Below, piece by piece: positions 1 through 8,077 of a stretch of DNA of 64,000 nt. A program made the translations under genes and the position numbers. How positions within the stretch are numbered: position 1 is the first letter of the stretch; each line of letters opens with the position of its first letter. The stretch covers positions 2,910,501-2,974,500 of the forward strand of contig JAUCFP010000006.1 of NCBI GenBank assembly GCA_030348385.1, in the 5' to 3' direction. This DNA comes from Cytobacillus sp. NJ13 (GTDB taxonomy: Bacteria; Bacillota; Bacilli; Bacillales; Cytobacillaceae). The notes below the pieces were generated by a model that saw only the letters and a program-made list of their open reading frames with translations, was not told where the DNA came from and searched no databases.

Positions 1-345
1 GCTTTGCTGCAGGCTGTCCATATTCAGGCCGGCACCAGGCTGAATCAAATTGCCGGCAATCAGGCCAACCACAATGGCAACCATAGTCATGCCGATAAAA
101 TAAGCCAATGATTTACCGCCAAGCTTACCAACGGACTTTATGTCTCCAACACCGGCAATGGCAACAATAATCGTTGATAGCACAATGGGAACCACGATCA
201 TTTTAATTAAGCGGATAAAAAAATCGCCAAACGGCTGCAGAATACTTTGCGCCGTTTCACTTCCATAGAAAATACCACCAACAACAATCCCTAAAACAAG
301 ACCAATGAAAATTTGAGTGGCTAAACTTAATTTAAATTTTTTCAT
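1..345 (-). CDS. GltP-like dicarboxylate/amino acid:cation symporter (N-terminal part)
   Basis: This is the first 115 codons of a sodium/proton-coupled glutamate or dicarboxylate symporter; the rest lies beyond the left edge. The start MKKFKLSLATQIF, a first hydrophobic helix (about residues 8-27), and the family signature IRLIKMIVVPIV (about 43-55) followed by another membrane segment match the GltP/GltT/DctA family, with GltP the closest in my memory. The protein would sit in the cytoplasmic membrane and import glutamate, aspartate or C4-dicarboxylates. The exact substrate cannot be read from this part. A long leader with a c-di-AMP riboswitch precedes it. Confidence 0.88.
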   Translation of the reverse strand, partial: MKKFKLSLATQIFIGLVLGIVVGGIFYGSETAQSILQPFGDFFIRLIKMIVVPIVLSTIIVAIAGVGDIKSVGKLGGKSLAYFIGMTMVAIVVGLIAGNLIQPGAGLNMDSLQQS

Positions 346-414
346 CAATTACCCTACCTTCTTTTTTAGTTTTATACGTGCTGCGCAGGCAAGGGAAACA
401 AAGATGATCCTGAT

Positions 415-447
415 AAAAAGAAAATCGACAAAAATGCGGATTTTGTC
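415..447 (-). terminator. hairpin with U-rich tail in the symporter leader (riboswitch expression platform?)
   Basis: Read on the minus strand, GACAAAA (447-441) and TTTTGTC (433-427) form a 7-bp stem followed by a T-rich stretch. It lies between the riboswitch and the symporter start, where a regulated terminator would be expected. The stem is AT-rich, so it may be weak. Confidence 0.4.
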
Positions 448-481
448 AATTCACACTATTTCATATTCTCTTATGTTTCCT

Positions 482-598
482 TAAACGCTGACGAGGTTAG
501 CTTTCGGGTTAGGACTGTGGAAACAGTAAGCCCTTCCATAGATAGGATTCACCCCAAGCGGAAACTCCGCTGTAAATATTGGGTCCCCCGTTCTTAAA
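482..598 (-). ncRNA. c-di-AMP riboswitch (ydaO/yuaA class)
   Basis: Read on the minus strand, the conserved blocks of the ydaO/yuaA motif appear in the right order: a GGGGGACCC block, then GGGGTGAATCC, then AGGGCTTACT, then CCCGAAAGCTAACCTCGTCA near the 3' end. AACG and CGTT at the two edges can form the closing helix. The class senses cyclic di-AMP and usually switches off potassium and osmolyte transporters when ligand is high. Here it precedes a GltP-like symporter, and glutamate is the main counter-ion of potassium. Recognition rests on remembered consensus blocks, not on a covariance search. Confidence 0.85.
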
Positions 599-630
599 AA
601 AGATTAAGCATAGTACATAGACACTTGATT

Positions 631-660
631 ATTATAATATTTTAAAATAATTTTTGTAAA
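631..660 (-). promoter_or_regulatory. promoter of the riboswitch-symporter transcript
   Basis: On the minus strand, TTTACA (660-655) and TATAAT (636-631) are separated by 18 bp. The predicted start lies about 20 nt before the riboswitch. This is a good sigma-A match. Confidence 0.65.
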
Positions 661-706
661 TAGTTAAGTTTTCCCGGCAGTAAACTAAACGGCCTCTAAA
701 CACACT

Positions 707-738
707 AAAAAAAGCTGAAATTCAATGAATTTTCAGCT
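707..738 (-). terminator. intrinsic terminator, second of two
   Basis: On the minus strand, AGCTGAAA pairs with TTTCAGCT and is followed by a run of seven T. It backs up the hairpin at 778-814 and keeps the hydrolase transcript out of the symporter leader. Apart from these hairpins I see nothing in 661-948. Confidence 0.7.
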
Positions 739-777
739 CTTGCACTTGTTATAGGAAATCAATATTACTTTGTATAA

Positions 778-814
778 ACAAAAAAAAGCATTTGGCTCCG
801 CCTGCGCCAAATAC
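778..814 (-). terminator. intrinsic terminator of the hydrolase gene
   Basis: On the minus strand, ATTTGGC and GCCAAAT form a stem ending in a run of about eight T. It lies about 135 nt downstream of the hydrolase stop codon. Confidence 0.75.
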
Positions 815-948
815 AATGATAGCCACACATGCTATCCCCGCTAAATCTAAATTAACATCTTTTTATTAATAATATTGGACGAGCTTGTAAACCTTTTATT
901 AAAATTCCCAGGTCGATAACACTCACCGTTAGCTTCAAAATACCTCAA

Positions 949-1536
949 TCAATGAAATAAAAATTCCATCGTTTTGCTAAATGCTTCTTGTTCTGATTTT
1001 GCATCATATCTAGAGGAATAAGGATCACTGAATCCATGTTTCCCTGTAAATTTATGTACACTAATATTCTTTTTTTCTAAAGCTAATAGTAATTCATCAA
1101 CATTAAACGACTGCTCTTCTTGCGGAAAAAATAGCATTACAGGACACTGGGGTGTTAACTCTAAATAGTCCCTAATCCTTGAACCGTAGTATCCAACTAT
1201 TCCATCAACACAATCCTCCTCACCGCACAACCAGGCAACAGTTGCCCCAATACTAAATCCAATGATATATATTTTTTCGTATTCATCTTTAACAGCTAAT
1301 AATAAATCTTTTATTTTTTGGGCAGCACTGAAAAATCCTACATGTTCCATAAAATGACGATAAGCGGCTTCCTCTTGAGAATAATCAAAAGGTGTCTCTC
1401 GCTCTAATACATTGGGGCATGTCACATCAAAACCCTGCTTTGATAATAATTCGCAAAAACTCTTTATATGCTGATTAATTCCATAGATTTCGTGGATTAC
1501 GAGGATTAACGAATTAGAATTACTCTGTCTTTTCAT
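949..1536 (-). CDS. dienelactone hydrolase family protein
   Basis: This is an alpha/beta-hydrolase of about 195 aa, normal for small dienelactone-hydrolase-like proteins. The nucleophile elbow reads IGFSIGA, so a serine stands where classical dienelactone hydrolases have cysteine. A C-terminal KHGFSDPYS supplies the probable catalytic histidine. It is probably a cytosolic esterase or hydrolase; the substrate is unknown. I chose the ATG at 1536 because AAGGGA lies 7-8 nt upstream of it, while an in-frame ATG at 1572 has no ribosome site. It forms its own transcription unit, with two terminators downstream. Confidence 0.82.
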   Translation of the reverse strand: MKRQSNSNSLILVIHEIYGINQHIKSFCELLSKQGFDVTCPNVLERETPFDYSQEEAAYRHFMEHVGFFSAAQKIKDLLLAVKDEYEKIYIIGFSIGATVAWLCGEEDCVDGIVGYYGSRIRDYLELTPQCPVMLFFPQEEQSFNVDELLLALEKKNISVHKFTGKHGFSDPYSSRYDAKSEQEAFSKTMEFLFH

Positions 1537-1665
1537 GATTGTGTCCCTTATTCTCCATATTTCTTCTCCCATTCATCGAACCATTTTTTGCACTTTATTC
1601 CATTCAAAAAGGTATTCTATATTTAAATGATTTTTTCCTTCATCATTTAAACACCCCTTTAAATC

Positions 1666-1690
1666 AAAAAAGCCGCCTATTTGGCAGCTG
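1666..1690 (-). terminator. intrinsic terminator of the nitronate monooxygenase gene
   Basis: On the minus strand, GCTGCC and GGCGGC form a GC-rich stem followed by six T. It lies about 30 nt after the monooxygenase stop codon. Confidence 0.75.
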
Positions 1691-1718
1691 GACTTTAAAG
1701 CAATGCACCAATATAAAA

Positions 1719-2690
1719 TTAAATACAAGCTTCATATTCAGTTTTGAGGTTATTGATGATCGTCTGAATAGGCAGGATTTCGTTAATTTCATGGACTCTT
1801 GCCCCCGCAAATACGAGACCATTCTCGCAGTCCCCATCCATGGAAGTTATCAAGGAATCCATTGTGCAAAAGCGATAAGAGCAGTTTTTCAGGCAATCGA
1901 TACATTTCTTTATTTTCACCTTTTTATTGTCAGATATCTGCTCTGTAAAGTGGTTCTTAATGGCACGGCCTTCCAGTCCTACAGTGGTTTTCACCATGAC
2001 GATATCTTCCTGTTTGGCATGGACATACTTTTCTTTGAAGGATAATGGTGCATCACATTCTTGACTTGCGACAAATCTTGTTCCCATCTGAACACCGGAA
2101 GCACCGATACGAATGGCATGAGCGATATCTCTTCCTGTCATGATCCCTCCAGCAGCAATGACAGGAATCTTAACTGCTTCCACAACTTCCTGTAAAATAT
2201 CGAATAGCGGTCTTTCGGTCCCTAAATGTCCTCCCGCTTCATTGCCCTCGACCACAACGGCAGAAGCACCAAGCCGTTCTGACATTTTGGCCAGCCTTGC
2301 AGATGACACAATCGAGATGACCGGTGTGCCAGATTCTTTGCCCCAGCTGTACATATCTCTTGATATTCCAGCACCTGAAATAATGAAATCAACCTTTTCC
2401 TCAATGGCTGCTTTCATTTTTTCAGCAAAATCATTCATGGCAAAAAGAACATTCACCCCAATATAGCCCTCACCCTTGATAGATGCCTTAGCCTTTCTTA
2501 TATGCAATCTTAAATCTTCGATGCTAATTCCTGTTCCAGAAATAGTTCCAATCCCCCCGGCATTCGCAACAGCTGACGACAGACCACTTAAAGAAATACC
2601 TACGCCCATACCACCTTGCATGATTGGAAATTTAGGTTCCATATGACCAATTCTTAATTGCGGAAATCTCAAAAGAATACCCCATTTCAT
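1719..2690 (-). CDS. nitronate monooxygenase (2-nitropropane dioxygenase family)
   Basis: This is a 323-aa FMN-dependent TIM-barrel enzyme. FPIMQGGMGVGISL near the N-terminus, VVVEGNEAGGHLG in the middle and PVIAAGGIMTGRDIA with GVQMGTRF later are the flavin-phosphate and active-site signatures shared by nitronate monooxygenases and FabK. Family members oxidise toxic nitronates such as propionate-3-nitronate in the cytoplasm. The C-terminus carries a cysteine cluster (CIDCLKNCSYRFC), an extension found in a Firmicute subgroup that may bind metal. FabK, the enoyl-ACP reductase, is the alternative, but this extension and the lack of a fatty-acid context argue against it. Confidence 0.8.
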   Translation of the reverse strand: MKWGILLRFPQLRIGHMEPKFPIMQGGMGVGISLSGLSSAVANAGGIGTISGTGISIEDLRLHIRKAKASIKGEGYIGVNVLFAMNDFAEKMKAAIEEKVDFIISGAGISRDMYSWGKESGTPVISIVSSARLAKMSERLGASAVVVEGNEAGGHLGTERPLFDILQEVVEAVKIPVIAAGGIMTGRDIAHAIRIGASGVQMGTRFVASQECDAPLSFKEKYVHAKQEDIVMVKTTVGLEGRAIKNHFTEQISDNKKVKIKKCIDCLKNCSYRFCTMDSLITSMDGDCENGLVFAGARVHEINEILPIQTIINNLKTEYEACI

Positions 2691-2750
2691 CGTCGAATTA
2701 TTTCTTCTCCATTATTGTGCGAATGGGGTTAATTGAATAGTGATAAATAT

Positions 2751-2776
2751 AATACCTGATACTAAAATCAGGTGGT
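2751..2776 (-). terminator. possible weak terminator after the VOC-like gene
   Basis: ACCTGAT and ATCAGGT form a perfect 7-bp stem with a 6-nt loop, about 55 nt after the stop of the 2830-3447 gene. The tail on the minus strand is AT-rich but not a clean T run. Confidence 0.35.
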
Positions 2777-2829
2777 AATTTAGTAATCGTCACAGAATGT
2801 TCATGAAAGGTTAAATAACTCTTTAAAAA

Positions 2830-3447
2830 TCAGCAGTATCCATTCAAAATCCTTACACCATTAGGATCCACTAATGGTTTTGGTGAAAACCCCTTTATAA
2901 CAGCTTCCCTGATGGTAACTGTCTCACCAATTATCGACTTGATGGAATTGACAGGCTTTCCAAACAAAATGGAAAGGTCATCTTCTAACCCCTTTTTCTT
3001 TGTTCCTAATCTTAATTCCTTTATCTTTATGTTATCAGTCATCGAATCTACTATATCTTTGTTTGATTGAAGTTCTATCCTAAAAGAATAAGGGGTTGTA
3101 ATAAACGTTCTTCGTTCCCCCCTATCAACAGTCCAATTCATATTATCTGCATTTTGACATATAAGCTCTTGTTCTTTTTCAGATACCCAAAAGCCTATAT
3201 GGTCAAATATTATCTTCTTTCCATATCCAAAAGTGATATTTATGGACCCTTTTCTTGCTTCGATTATACGAAAAAGGATTTTCTTCTCCCGGAAGTCCTC
3301 CCACACTAAAGGGGGATCAAAGTTCTGAAAATCCCCCTGGTATTTTCCAATTCGCTGATATATACGAAAGCCGTTATTCACGTAAAATCTTTCTGTTTCT
3401 TCCACATGCGGGGTCCAAAAATGATAATGAAAAAGCACAGACATCAC
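2830..3447 (-). CDS. VOC (glyoxalase-fold) family protein of unknown function
   Basis: This is a 205-aa soluble protein. The N-terminus FHYHFWTPHVEETERFY and a central FDHIGFWVSEKE resemble the paired beta-alpha-beta-beta-beta modules of vicinal-oxygen-chelate proteins, with His and Glu positions suited to metal binding. No specific reaction can be assigned. The start is uncertain: a GTG at 3447 and an ATG three bases downstream both sit directly against the AAAGAGGTG ribosome-site sequence. The gene stands alone between terminators. Confidence 0.65.
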   Translation of the reverse strand: MMSVLFHYHFWTPHVEETERFYVNNGFRIYQRIGKYQGDFQNFDPPLVWEDFREKKILFRIIEARKGSINITFGYGKKIIFDHIGFWVSEKEQELICQNADNMNWTVDRGERRTFITTPYSFRIELQSNKDIVDSMTDNIKIKELRLGTKKKGLEDDLSILFGKPVNSIKSIIGETVTIREAVIKGFSPKPLVDPNGVRILNGYC

Positions 3448-3530
3448 CTCTTTATTAAGCTCATTACCTACATATTCAATAAAAAAGCAATTTCTCCTTT
3501 GCAGGCAATTTTCACGAGGTGCTTATATAG

Positions 3531-3559
3531 TTGACCACTGCAGCATTCCTTAATAAAAT
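3531..3559 (+). promoter_or_regulatory. promoter of the acetyltransferase transcript
   Basis: TTGACC (3531-3536) and TAAAAT (3554-3559) are separated by exactly 17 bp, five of six matches each to the sigma-A consensus. Transcription would start near 3566, leaving a leader of about 135 nt before the acetyltransferase. Confidence 0.75.
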
Positions 3560-3587
3560 GAAAACATCCCAAATTGGAGGTTTTTGT

Positions 3588-3620
3588 TTGTTGAACTTAT
3601 GTTCAGAGCTGGAGGAGTAA
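3588..3620 (+). CDS. possible leader peptide (10 codons) upstream of the acetyltransferase
   Basis: A GGAGG at 3576-3580 sits 7 nt before a TTG that opens a 10-codon frame reading MLNLCSELEE and ending at TAA 3618-3620. A stem follows at once: CACTTTCT-CATG (3621-3633, one bulged T) pairs with CATG-AGAAAGTG (3642-3653). A short well-started frame ending at the base of a hairpin, inside the leader of an acetyltransferase gene, is the layout of translational attenuators. The hairpin has no U-tract and does not cover the acetyltransferase ribosome site, so the mechanism is open. Confidence 0.35.
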   Translation: MLNLCSELEE

Positions 3621-3700
3621 CACTTTCTTCATGACTATTTGCATGAGAAAGTGCCATTTATATTGAACTTTATCATCACTTAAAGAACAGGAGACTATAA

Positions 3701-4234
3701 ATGGATATTGTCATTCGGCAAGAATTCCCTGCAGACTATCATTCCACGGAAGAAATGATAAAAGAAGCTTTTTTAAATGAAGAATACAGCGACAAGACAG
3801 AACATTTCCTTGTTAAAAGAATCAGAAATTCAGATGCTTTTATTCCGGAGCTTTCTTTAGTAGCGTTAACTCAGGCTAAGGAGGTTGTGGGTCATATACT
3901 TCTATCTAAGATCACAATAGGTGATGGTGAGAAAGCTGCAGATTCTCTGGCACTTGCCCCCGTTTCTGTTGCTCCCGGTTATCAAGGAATAAGCATCGGC
4001 AGTCAATTGATTCGTACTGCACTTAACAAGGCAAAAGAGGCCGGATATCAATCCGCAATTGTTCTAGGCCATAAAGATTACTATCCAAAGTTCGGCTTTA
4101 AGCCAGCCAGCCTTTGGAATATCCAGGCCCCGTTTGAAGTGCCTGACGAAGTGTTCATGGCTCTGGAATTGACGGAGAATGCTCTTGAAAATGCTGCCGG
4201 TGTTGTCCAGTATTCAAAAGCTTTTTCAGAATAA
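3701..4234 (+). CDS. GNAT family N-acetyltransferase (YhbS-like)
   Basis: This is a 177-aa acyl-CoA-dependent acetyltransferase. The acetyl-CoA pyrophosphate loop is visible as VAPGYQGISIGSQLI (about residues 92-106), followed by GHKDYYPKFGFKPA, the usual end of the fold in YhbS-type proteins. It transfers an acetyl group to an amine of an unknown acceptor in the cytosol. The start is supported by CAGGAG 8 nt upstream. A good promoter, a possible leader peptide and a hairpin precede it, and a strong bidirectional terminator follows. Confidence 0.85.
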   Translation: MDIVIRQEFPADYHSTEEMIKEAFLNEEYSDKTEHFLVKRIRNSDAFIPELSLVALTQAKEVVGHILLSKITIGDGEKAADSLALAPVSVAPGYQGISIGSQLIRTALNKAKEAGYQSAIVLGHKDYYPKFGFKPASLWNIQAPFEVPDEVFMALELTENALENAAGVVQYSKAFSE

Positions 4235-4244
4235 GAGGACTGGA

Positions 4245-4290
4245 TAAAAAAAGAGCTGCCGATCCACATGCTGGATCGGCAGCTCTTTTA
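4245..4290. terminator. bidirectional intrinsic terminator
   Basis: AAGAGCTGCCGATCCA pairs perfectly with TGGATCGGCAGCTCTT around a 5-nt loop, with A and T runs on both sides. It ends the plus-strand acetyltransferase gene and the minus-strand VOC gene that faces it. Confidence 0.92.
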
Positions 4291-4321
4291 CCTATTTGTT
4301 GATAATGGCATTGCCTTGGAC

Positions 4322-4744
4322 TTATTCTGTAAGTTCCCAATCAGGATTCCAAACCACTTCCCACAAATGTCCATCTGGATCTTGGAAGTATCCAGAATAT
4401 CCACCCCAAAAGGTGTCGTGAGCTTGAACCGTAATAACGGCACCCGCACTCTCAGCCTGTTCCATTACCGTATCTACCTCTTCTTTACTCCCAACATTAT
4501 GCCCAATCGTAAATTCAGTTGGGCTTTTTCCTGTCTGGTTCATGCTCGTGTCATGAGCGATATCTTTACGATTCCAAAGTGCCAGTTTTAATCCTGATTG
4601 CAGATCAAAAAAAGCAACAGCACCATGCTCGAATTCTCTTCCTACTATGCCCTGTGTTGGAAACCCAAGACCATTCTGATAGAAATGTAAGGACCTTTCT
4701 AAATCATCTACACCTAATGTGATGACTGAAATTCGCGGTTTCAT
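4322..4744 (-). CDS. VOC family protein (glyoxalase superfamily)
   Basis: This is a 140-aa single-domain vicinal-oxygen-chelate protein. ITLGVDDLERSLHFYQNGLGF at the N-terminus and GYFQDPDGHLWEVVWNP at the C-terminus are standard for the family; His and Glu residues in these strands normally hold a metal. Proteins of this type range from glyoxalases to antibiotic-binding proteins, so no substrate is given. GGGAGGT lies 7 nt before the ATG. Confidence 0.85.
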   Translation of the reverse strand: MKPRISVITLGVDDLERSLHFYQNGLGFPTQGIVGREFEHGAVAFFDLQSGLKLALWNRKDIAHDTSMNQTGKSPTEFTIGHNVGSKEEVDTVMEQAESAGAVITVQAHDTFWGGYSGYFQDPDGHLWEVVWNPDWELTE

Positions 4745-4816
4745 ATAAGACCTCCCAATAATATCGTATAAAATAAGACTTTCAAATTTTTGCGAAGAAA
4801 AGTTTATAAAGCATAC

Positions 4817-5836
4817 TCATTCATTTATATCGAAAATCAAATGATCGAATAACTCCCCATCCACGTAAAGCAAAATGGCCCATTCTCCCTTTTTAGGAAT
4901 TTTAACAGATGATGGTGTATGTGCATCGGCCCCGTTGTTTGGACCATAAGCACGAATGGTCCATCCCATTCCATTTAATACTTTATGGACAGTTTGCGAT
5001 TTTTTATGGAATCCAACAATCGTCAGATCTGCATCTTCAACTCCCCAAAGATGCCACATCCACTTTTGGCCGTTTAAACTCGGCATGTCAGCACCAATCA
5101 CACCGGACTTGTTTTCATTTCCGATAATGCCCCTGTCACCGAACTCCACAGCTTTTCTTTCCCAATCAATAGTGTCAAAATCACTCACTTGAACAAAATC
5201 TGGTATATCCTCTGGCAAAGTAATAGGGGCGTCTTTTGCTTTTTCAGCCACGGTGACAACTACATCCCCATAAGCTTTGCCATCCAGGTACACCTCATAC
5301 TTCCACAGACCTTCGTAAGGAAGTGTGAATGTAGTCGTGAACCTCTGCAAACTTGGGTATCCAGGAGATGGTTCTATTATTTCTTGATGAGGCAAAACTT
5401 GTATTCTTTCACCTGTTTCTTTATGAAGGGCAGAAATGGAAAGTTCTTTTCCTTTATAGGTGTCAAAAGGCTCTGCGAAACTAAAAATATAGCCATAAGG
5501 CATTCCTGCTTTCAGATTAGGATCGGGTAATATGCTAAATTTTATAGTTTGATTCACCTTATATTCATGCCGTATTTCCCATTCATTATTCATGCCGCCA
5601 CTTATCTTTTCGGGATCTTGCCTGACCAAAATCTCAGTTGAAACAAAGAAGGCCAGGAGACAGATGGCAAAAGAGGAAATAGCGAATATAAGGAATTTAT
5701 TGGGCCTGTTTGGCTTCACTATTCTATCTGTACGGACAGCTTTTCTAATATTCATTTTTTGAAATTCCGTAAAGTGATCACCTTTGTAAGTCGTCGAGTC
5801 CATCGCCCTCCGCAGCTGCTTAAGCTTGCTCTCCAT
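4817..5836 (-). CDS. membrane-anchored protein of DUF4871 type, probable partner of the ECF sigma factor
   Basis: This is a 339-aa protein with an N-terminal cytosolic segment of about 45 residues, one transmembrane helix (about 47-66) and a large extracytoplasmic domain of beta character (two repeated-looking halves with SFAEPFDTYKG and WHLWG). Its first codons overlap the end of the sigma factor gene by 17 bp, so translation is probably coupled. The topology and position are those of an anti-sigma factor or sensor, but I see no zinc-containing anti-sigma motif. DUF4871 is my family assignment from memory. The cue it senses is unknown. Confidence 0.65.
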   Translation of the reverse strand: MESKLKQLRRAMDSTTYKGDHFTEFQKMNIRKAVRTDRIVKPNRPNKFLIFAISSFAICLLAFFVSTEILVRQDPEKISGGMNNEWEIRHEYKVNQTIKFSILPDPNLKAGMPYGYIFSFAEPFDTYKGKELSISALHKETGERIQVLPHQEIIEPSPGYPSLQRFTTTFTLPYEGLWKYEVYLDGKAYGDVVVTVAEKAKDAPITLPEDIPDFVQVSDFDTIDWERKAVEFGDRGIIGNENKSGVIGADMPSLNGQKWMWHLWGVEDADLTIVGFHKKSQTVHKVLNGMGWTIRAYGPNNGADAHTPSSVKIPKKGEWAILLYVDGELFDHLIFDINE

Positions 5837-6374
5837 TATATCCCCACCTCTCCATCATTTTCTTCAGCTTCATTCTCCCTCTGCTCAGCCTGGTTTTGAT
5901 CGTGTTGTGGTTCACGCCTAATATTCCTTGGATTTCTTCAATCGAACATTCTTCATAATAATAGAGTGTAACCACTTCCCGGTACTTTACAGGCAAAGAC
6001 AATACACACAAGGAAAGAAATTCTTCCTCGCTCCGCTTTAACAGATTCTTTTCCGGCGACAATTCCTTAGATGAAAAAAGAGTAAACAAGCTTGAATTCA
6101 TCACCACTTTTCGAAACGCATAACTCTTCAAGACATCCTTTGATTTATTAATAGCCAATCGATAAATCCATGATTTAAAGGAGATCACTTCATCGATTTT
6201 GTCATAATATTTGTAGCACACGATGAATACATCCTGAACAATATCTTCCGCCAGCTTCCAGTCCTTCACATAGTTATAAGCCAGCTTTGTGAGCCGTTCA
6301 CCATACTCATCCATAATAAACTCCAGCCAAGCATCACGATTTTCTAATGGGCCTTCATCCCTGACCATCCTCAC
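5820..6374 (-). CDS. ECF-type sigma-70 family RNA polymerase sigma factor
   Basis: This is a protein of about 184 aa with sigma region 2 (LAYNYVKDWKLAEDIVQDVF, about residues 32-51) and region 4 (LPVKYREVVTLYYYEECS followed by the helix-turn-helix INHNTIKTRLSRGR-like stretch, here GVNHNTIKTRLSRGR). It redirects core RNA polymerase to a small regulon, probably envelope-related given its membrane partner. The start could be the GTG at 6374 or the ATG at 6368; GGGAAG upstream suits either. It is the first gene of a two-gene operon. Confidence 0.88.
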   Translation of the reverse strand: MRMVRDEGPLENRDAWLEFIMDEYGERLTKLAYNYVKDWKLAEDIVQDVFIVCYKYYDKIDEVISFKSWIYRLAINKSKDVLKSYAFRKVVMNSSLFTLFSSKELSPEKNLLKRSEEEFLSLCVLSLPVKYREVVTLYYYEECSIEEIQGILGVNHNTIKTRLSRGRMKLKKMMERWGYNGEQA

Positions 6375-6453
6375 ACACTTCCCACCCCATTTTCACTTTA
6401 ATGCTAAGACGAATGAGTTAGATATAGGTTTCATTTTTCTATTTCTTTTTTTA

Positions 6454-6489
6454 GAAAAAAGGCACTTACCCTTTTGCGGATAAGTGCCG
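6454..6489 (-). terminator. intrinsic terminator after the LprI-like lipoprotein gene
   Basis: GGCACTTA and TAAGTGCC form an 8-bp stem with a T run on the minus strand. It lies between the lipoprotein gene and the sigma factor operon. Confidence 0.8.
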
Positions 6490-6584
6490 GTTCCGTCCCT
6501 GTCTATAAAAGAAGCTTGTATTTAATTTAAGTACAGAGGGTATTGGGGTAATTGGAAAAGCAACATACTCGTTAGTGCCGAAAA

Positions 6585-7241
6585 CTACTTCATATACCTT
6601 GCAACTAGCAAATAACACCTTTCTCTTGTAAGACTTGCTTGTGTAGCCACATATTCCAATGGCTCCATCGATCCGCCTTTGTATTTTAGTGAAGACTTTT
6701 TCGCCGTTTCATCTCTTTGATGGATCCAGTTCCGCTGTTCTTCTCTTAATTGGTCCATCTGTCCTTTATCAAGCTGCTCTTCTAGCAGACCATAAATTTT
6801 GTTTAATTCCTCATCCCAGGTTCTATATCTTTCTGCCTCTTGTTCCACCAATTCTGCCGTGGTTGTCTTGGCTTCTGCGTATCTGTCCGCTTCTTCCATT
6901 TTGTTTAGTTTCTTGAGATATTCATCCTTATTACTTTCATGATTTTCATTTTGATCATTGCTGGACTCCACTGACTCTCCCTCATTTGAGGCTGCAGAAG
7001 GATTGTCTGTATCTTCTTGTTCATTGAGCTGTGTGTTATCACTGCTGCCAGAAGAGTTTTCTGCCTCACTTCCCTCTGAATCTGTAAAACCCTTATCAAT
7101 TGAGCCGCCATCTTCATTTTGAGCCGAGCTGTTACTAGCTGGCAGGCTGCTCGATTCTTCCGATGAGTTTCCACAAGCAGCCATTACACCTGATAATCCT
7201 ACTGTTAGCAGTACTGCCAAAAACTTCATGTTATTTTCCAT
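6585..7241 (-). CDS. lipoprotein with a C-terminal LprI-like (DUF1311) domain
   Basis: This is a protein of about 218 aa. The N-terminus is a lipoprotein signal peptide ending in the lipobox VMAAC. A low-complexity linker of about 80 residues rich in Ser, Glu, Asn and Asp follows. The C-terminal ~110 residues (EQEAERYRTWDEELNKIY, then LREEQRNWIHQRD and RCYLL) match the LprI/DUF1311 fold, some members of which inhibit lysozyme. It is anchored to the outer face of the membrane. ATG 7241 is preferred because AAGGAAG lies 7 nt upstream; a TTG at 7247 is possible. Confidence 0.78.
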   Translation of the reverse strand: MENNMKFLAVLLTVGLSGVMAACGNSSEESSSLPASNSSAQNEDGGSIDKGFTDSEGSEAENSSGSSDNTQLNEQEDTDNPSAASNEGESVESSNDQNENHESNKDEYLKKLNKMEEADRYAEAKTTTAELVEQEAERYRTWDEELNKIYGLLEEQLDKGQMDQLREEQRNWIHQRDETAKKSSLKYKGGSMEPLEYVATQASLTRERCYLLVARYMK

Positions 7242-7308
7242 TTTCAAACTTCCTTATCTATTTTAATTTCTCCATCATAGTCGGTGCAGAATATATGTGG
7301 TCTATTCC

Positions 7309-7833
7309 TCAGCAGTTTAATTTCCTTACTTCCCCAAACCAAACAAGTGCCTTCTGCTCCATTTCCTTCACAAATGCCTTTTTTGCTTGGCTGTACTCAC
7401 TCGTGTTATCAAACCTTTTTACTAATTCTTCCTTGAAAATAGTGTACCTTGCTGCTTCAGAAGGATGGGTCCGCAGATAATCCCTAAATACAAGGTGCCG
7501 TTCAATTTGGGGGTTATCAAATTGATAGAAATGTAAATGGTGAGATCGGTTTTCTCCGCCTTTTCGAAATAATCTTCTGCCTGTAATGCCCCATTCACCA
7601 GCAGCCTCATATCCTAGTTTTTTCATTTTTTCATTAGATTCATCTATCTTCTCGATGTCTTTCACAATACACATCATATCGATTACAGGCTTTGCCTTCA
7701 TCCCCCGGACCGAGGTACTGCCAAAATGTTCACATTTTATGATTTCATCTTCAAAGATTGTTTTGAGAAATTCTGCCTCTTTTTGAAACATGAGTGCCCA
7801 ATTGTCGCTAAATTCCGTTAGCCGAATCTTCAT
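7309..7833 (-). CDS. GrpB/UPF0157 family protein
   Basis: This is a 174-aa protein with the family's nucleotidyltransferase-like core: EHFGSTSVRGMKAKPVIDMM (about residues 35-54) and LHFYQFDNPQIERHLVFRDYLR later. GrpB proteins are related to the extra domain of some dephospho-CoA kinases and are predicted nucleotidyltransferases; the real substrate is unknown. The ATG is preceded by GGAGGT at good spacing. It is a single-gene unit. Confidence 0.85.
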   Translation of the reverse strand: MKIRLTEFSDNWALMFQKEAEFLKTIFEDEIIKCEHFGSTSVRGMKAKPVIDMMCIVKDIEKIDESNEKMKKLGYEAAGEWGITGRRLFRKGGENRSHHLHFYQFDNPQIERHLVFRDYLRTHPSEAARYTIFKEELVKRFDNTSEYSQAKKAFVKEMEQKALVWFGEVRKLNC

Positions 7834-8077
7834 TTGGAGACCTCCATTATGAAATTTACATTGGGTAATTCATCCACAATTAGTTGTTGCTCCAACCACA
7901 CCATTTCCTGCCCATCCAACTTCATTTTAAGATAATCATATTATAAAACACATGTTCGTAATTGTAAATTTTACCAATATGAACTTCTGCTCTCCTAATC
8001 CTATTTCTTACAGCCTGCTGTGTTGCCGCCCAAGTGATTTGTGATATAACAAGATTAGAAGACTTTTAGAAAGAAGG

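Noticed and set aside
1719..2690. FabK enoyl-ACP reductase
   Set aside because: It shares the FMN barrel motifs, but the C-terminal cysteine cluster and the lack of fatty-acid genes fit nitronate monooxygenase better.
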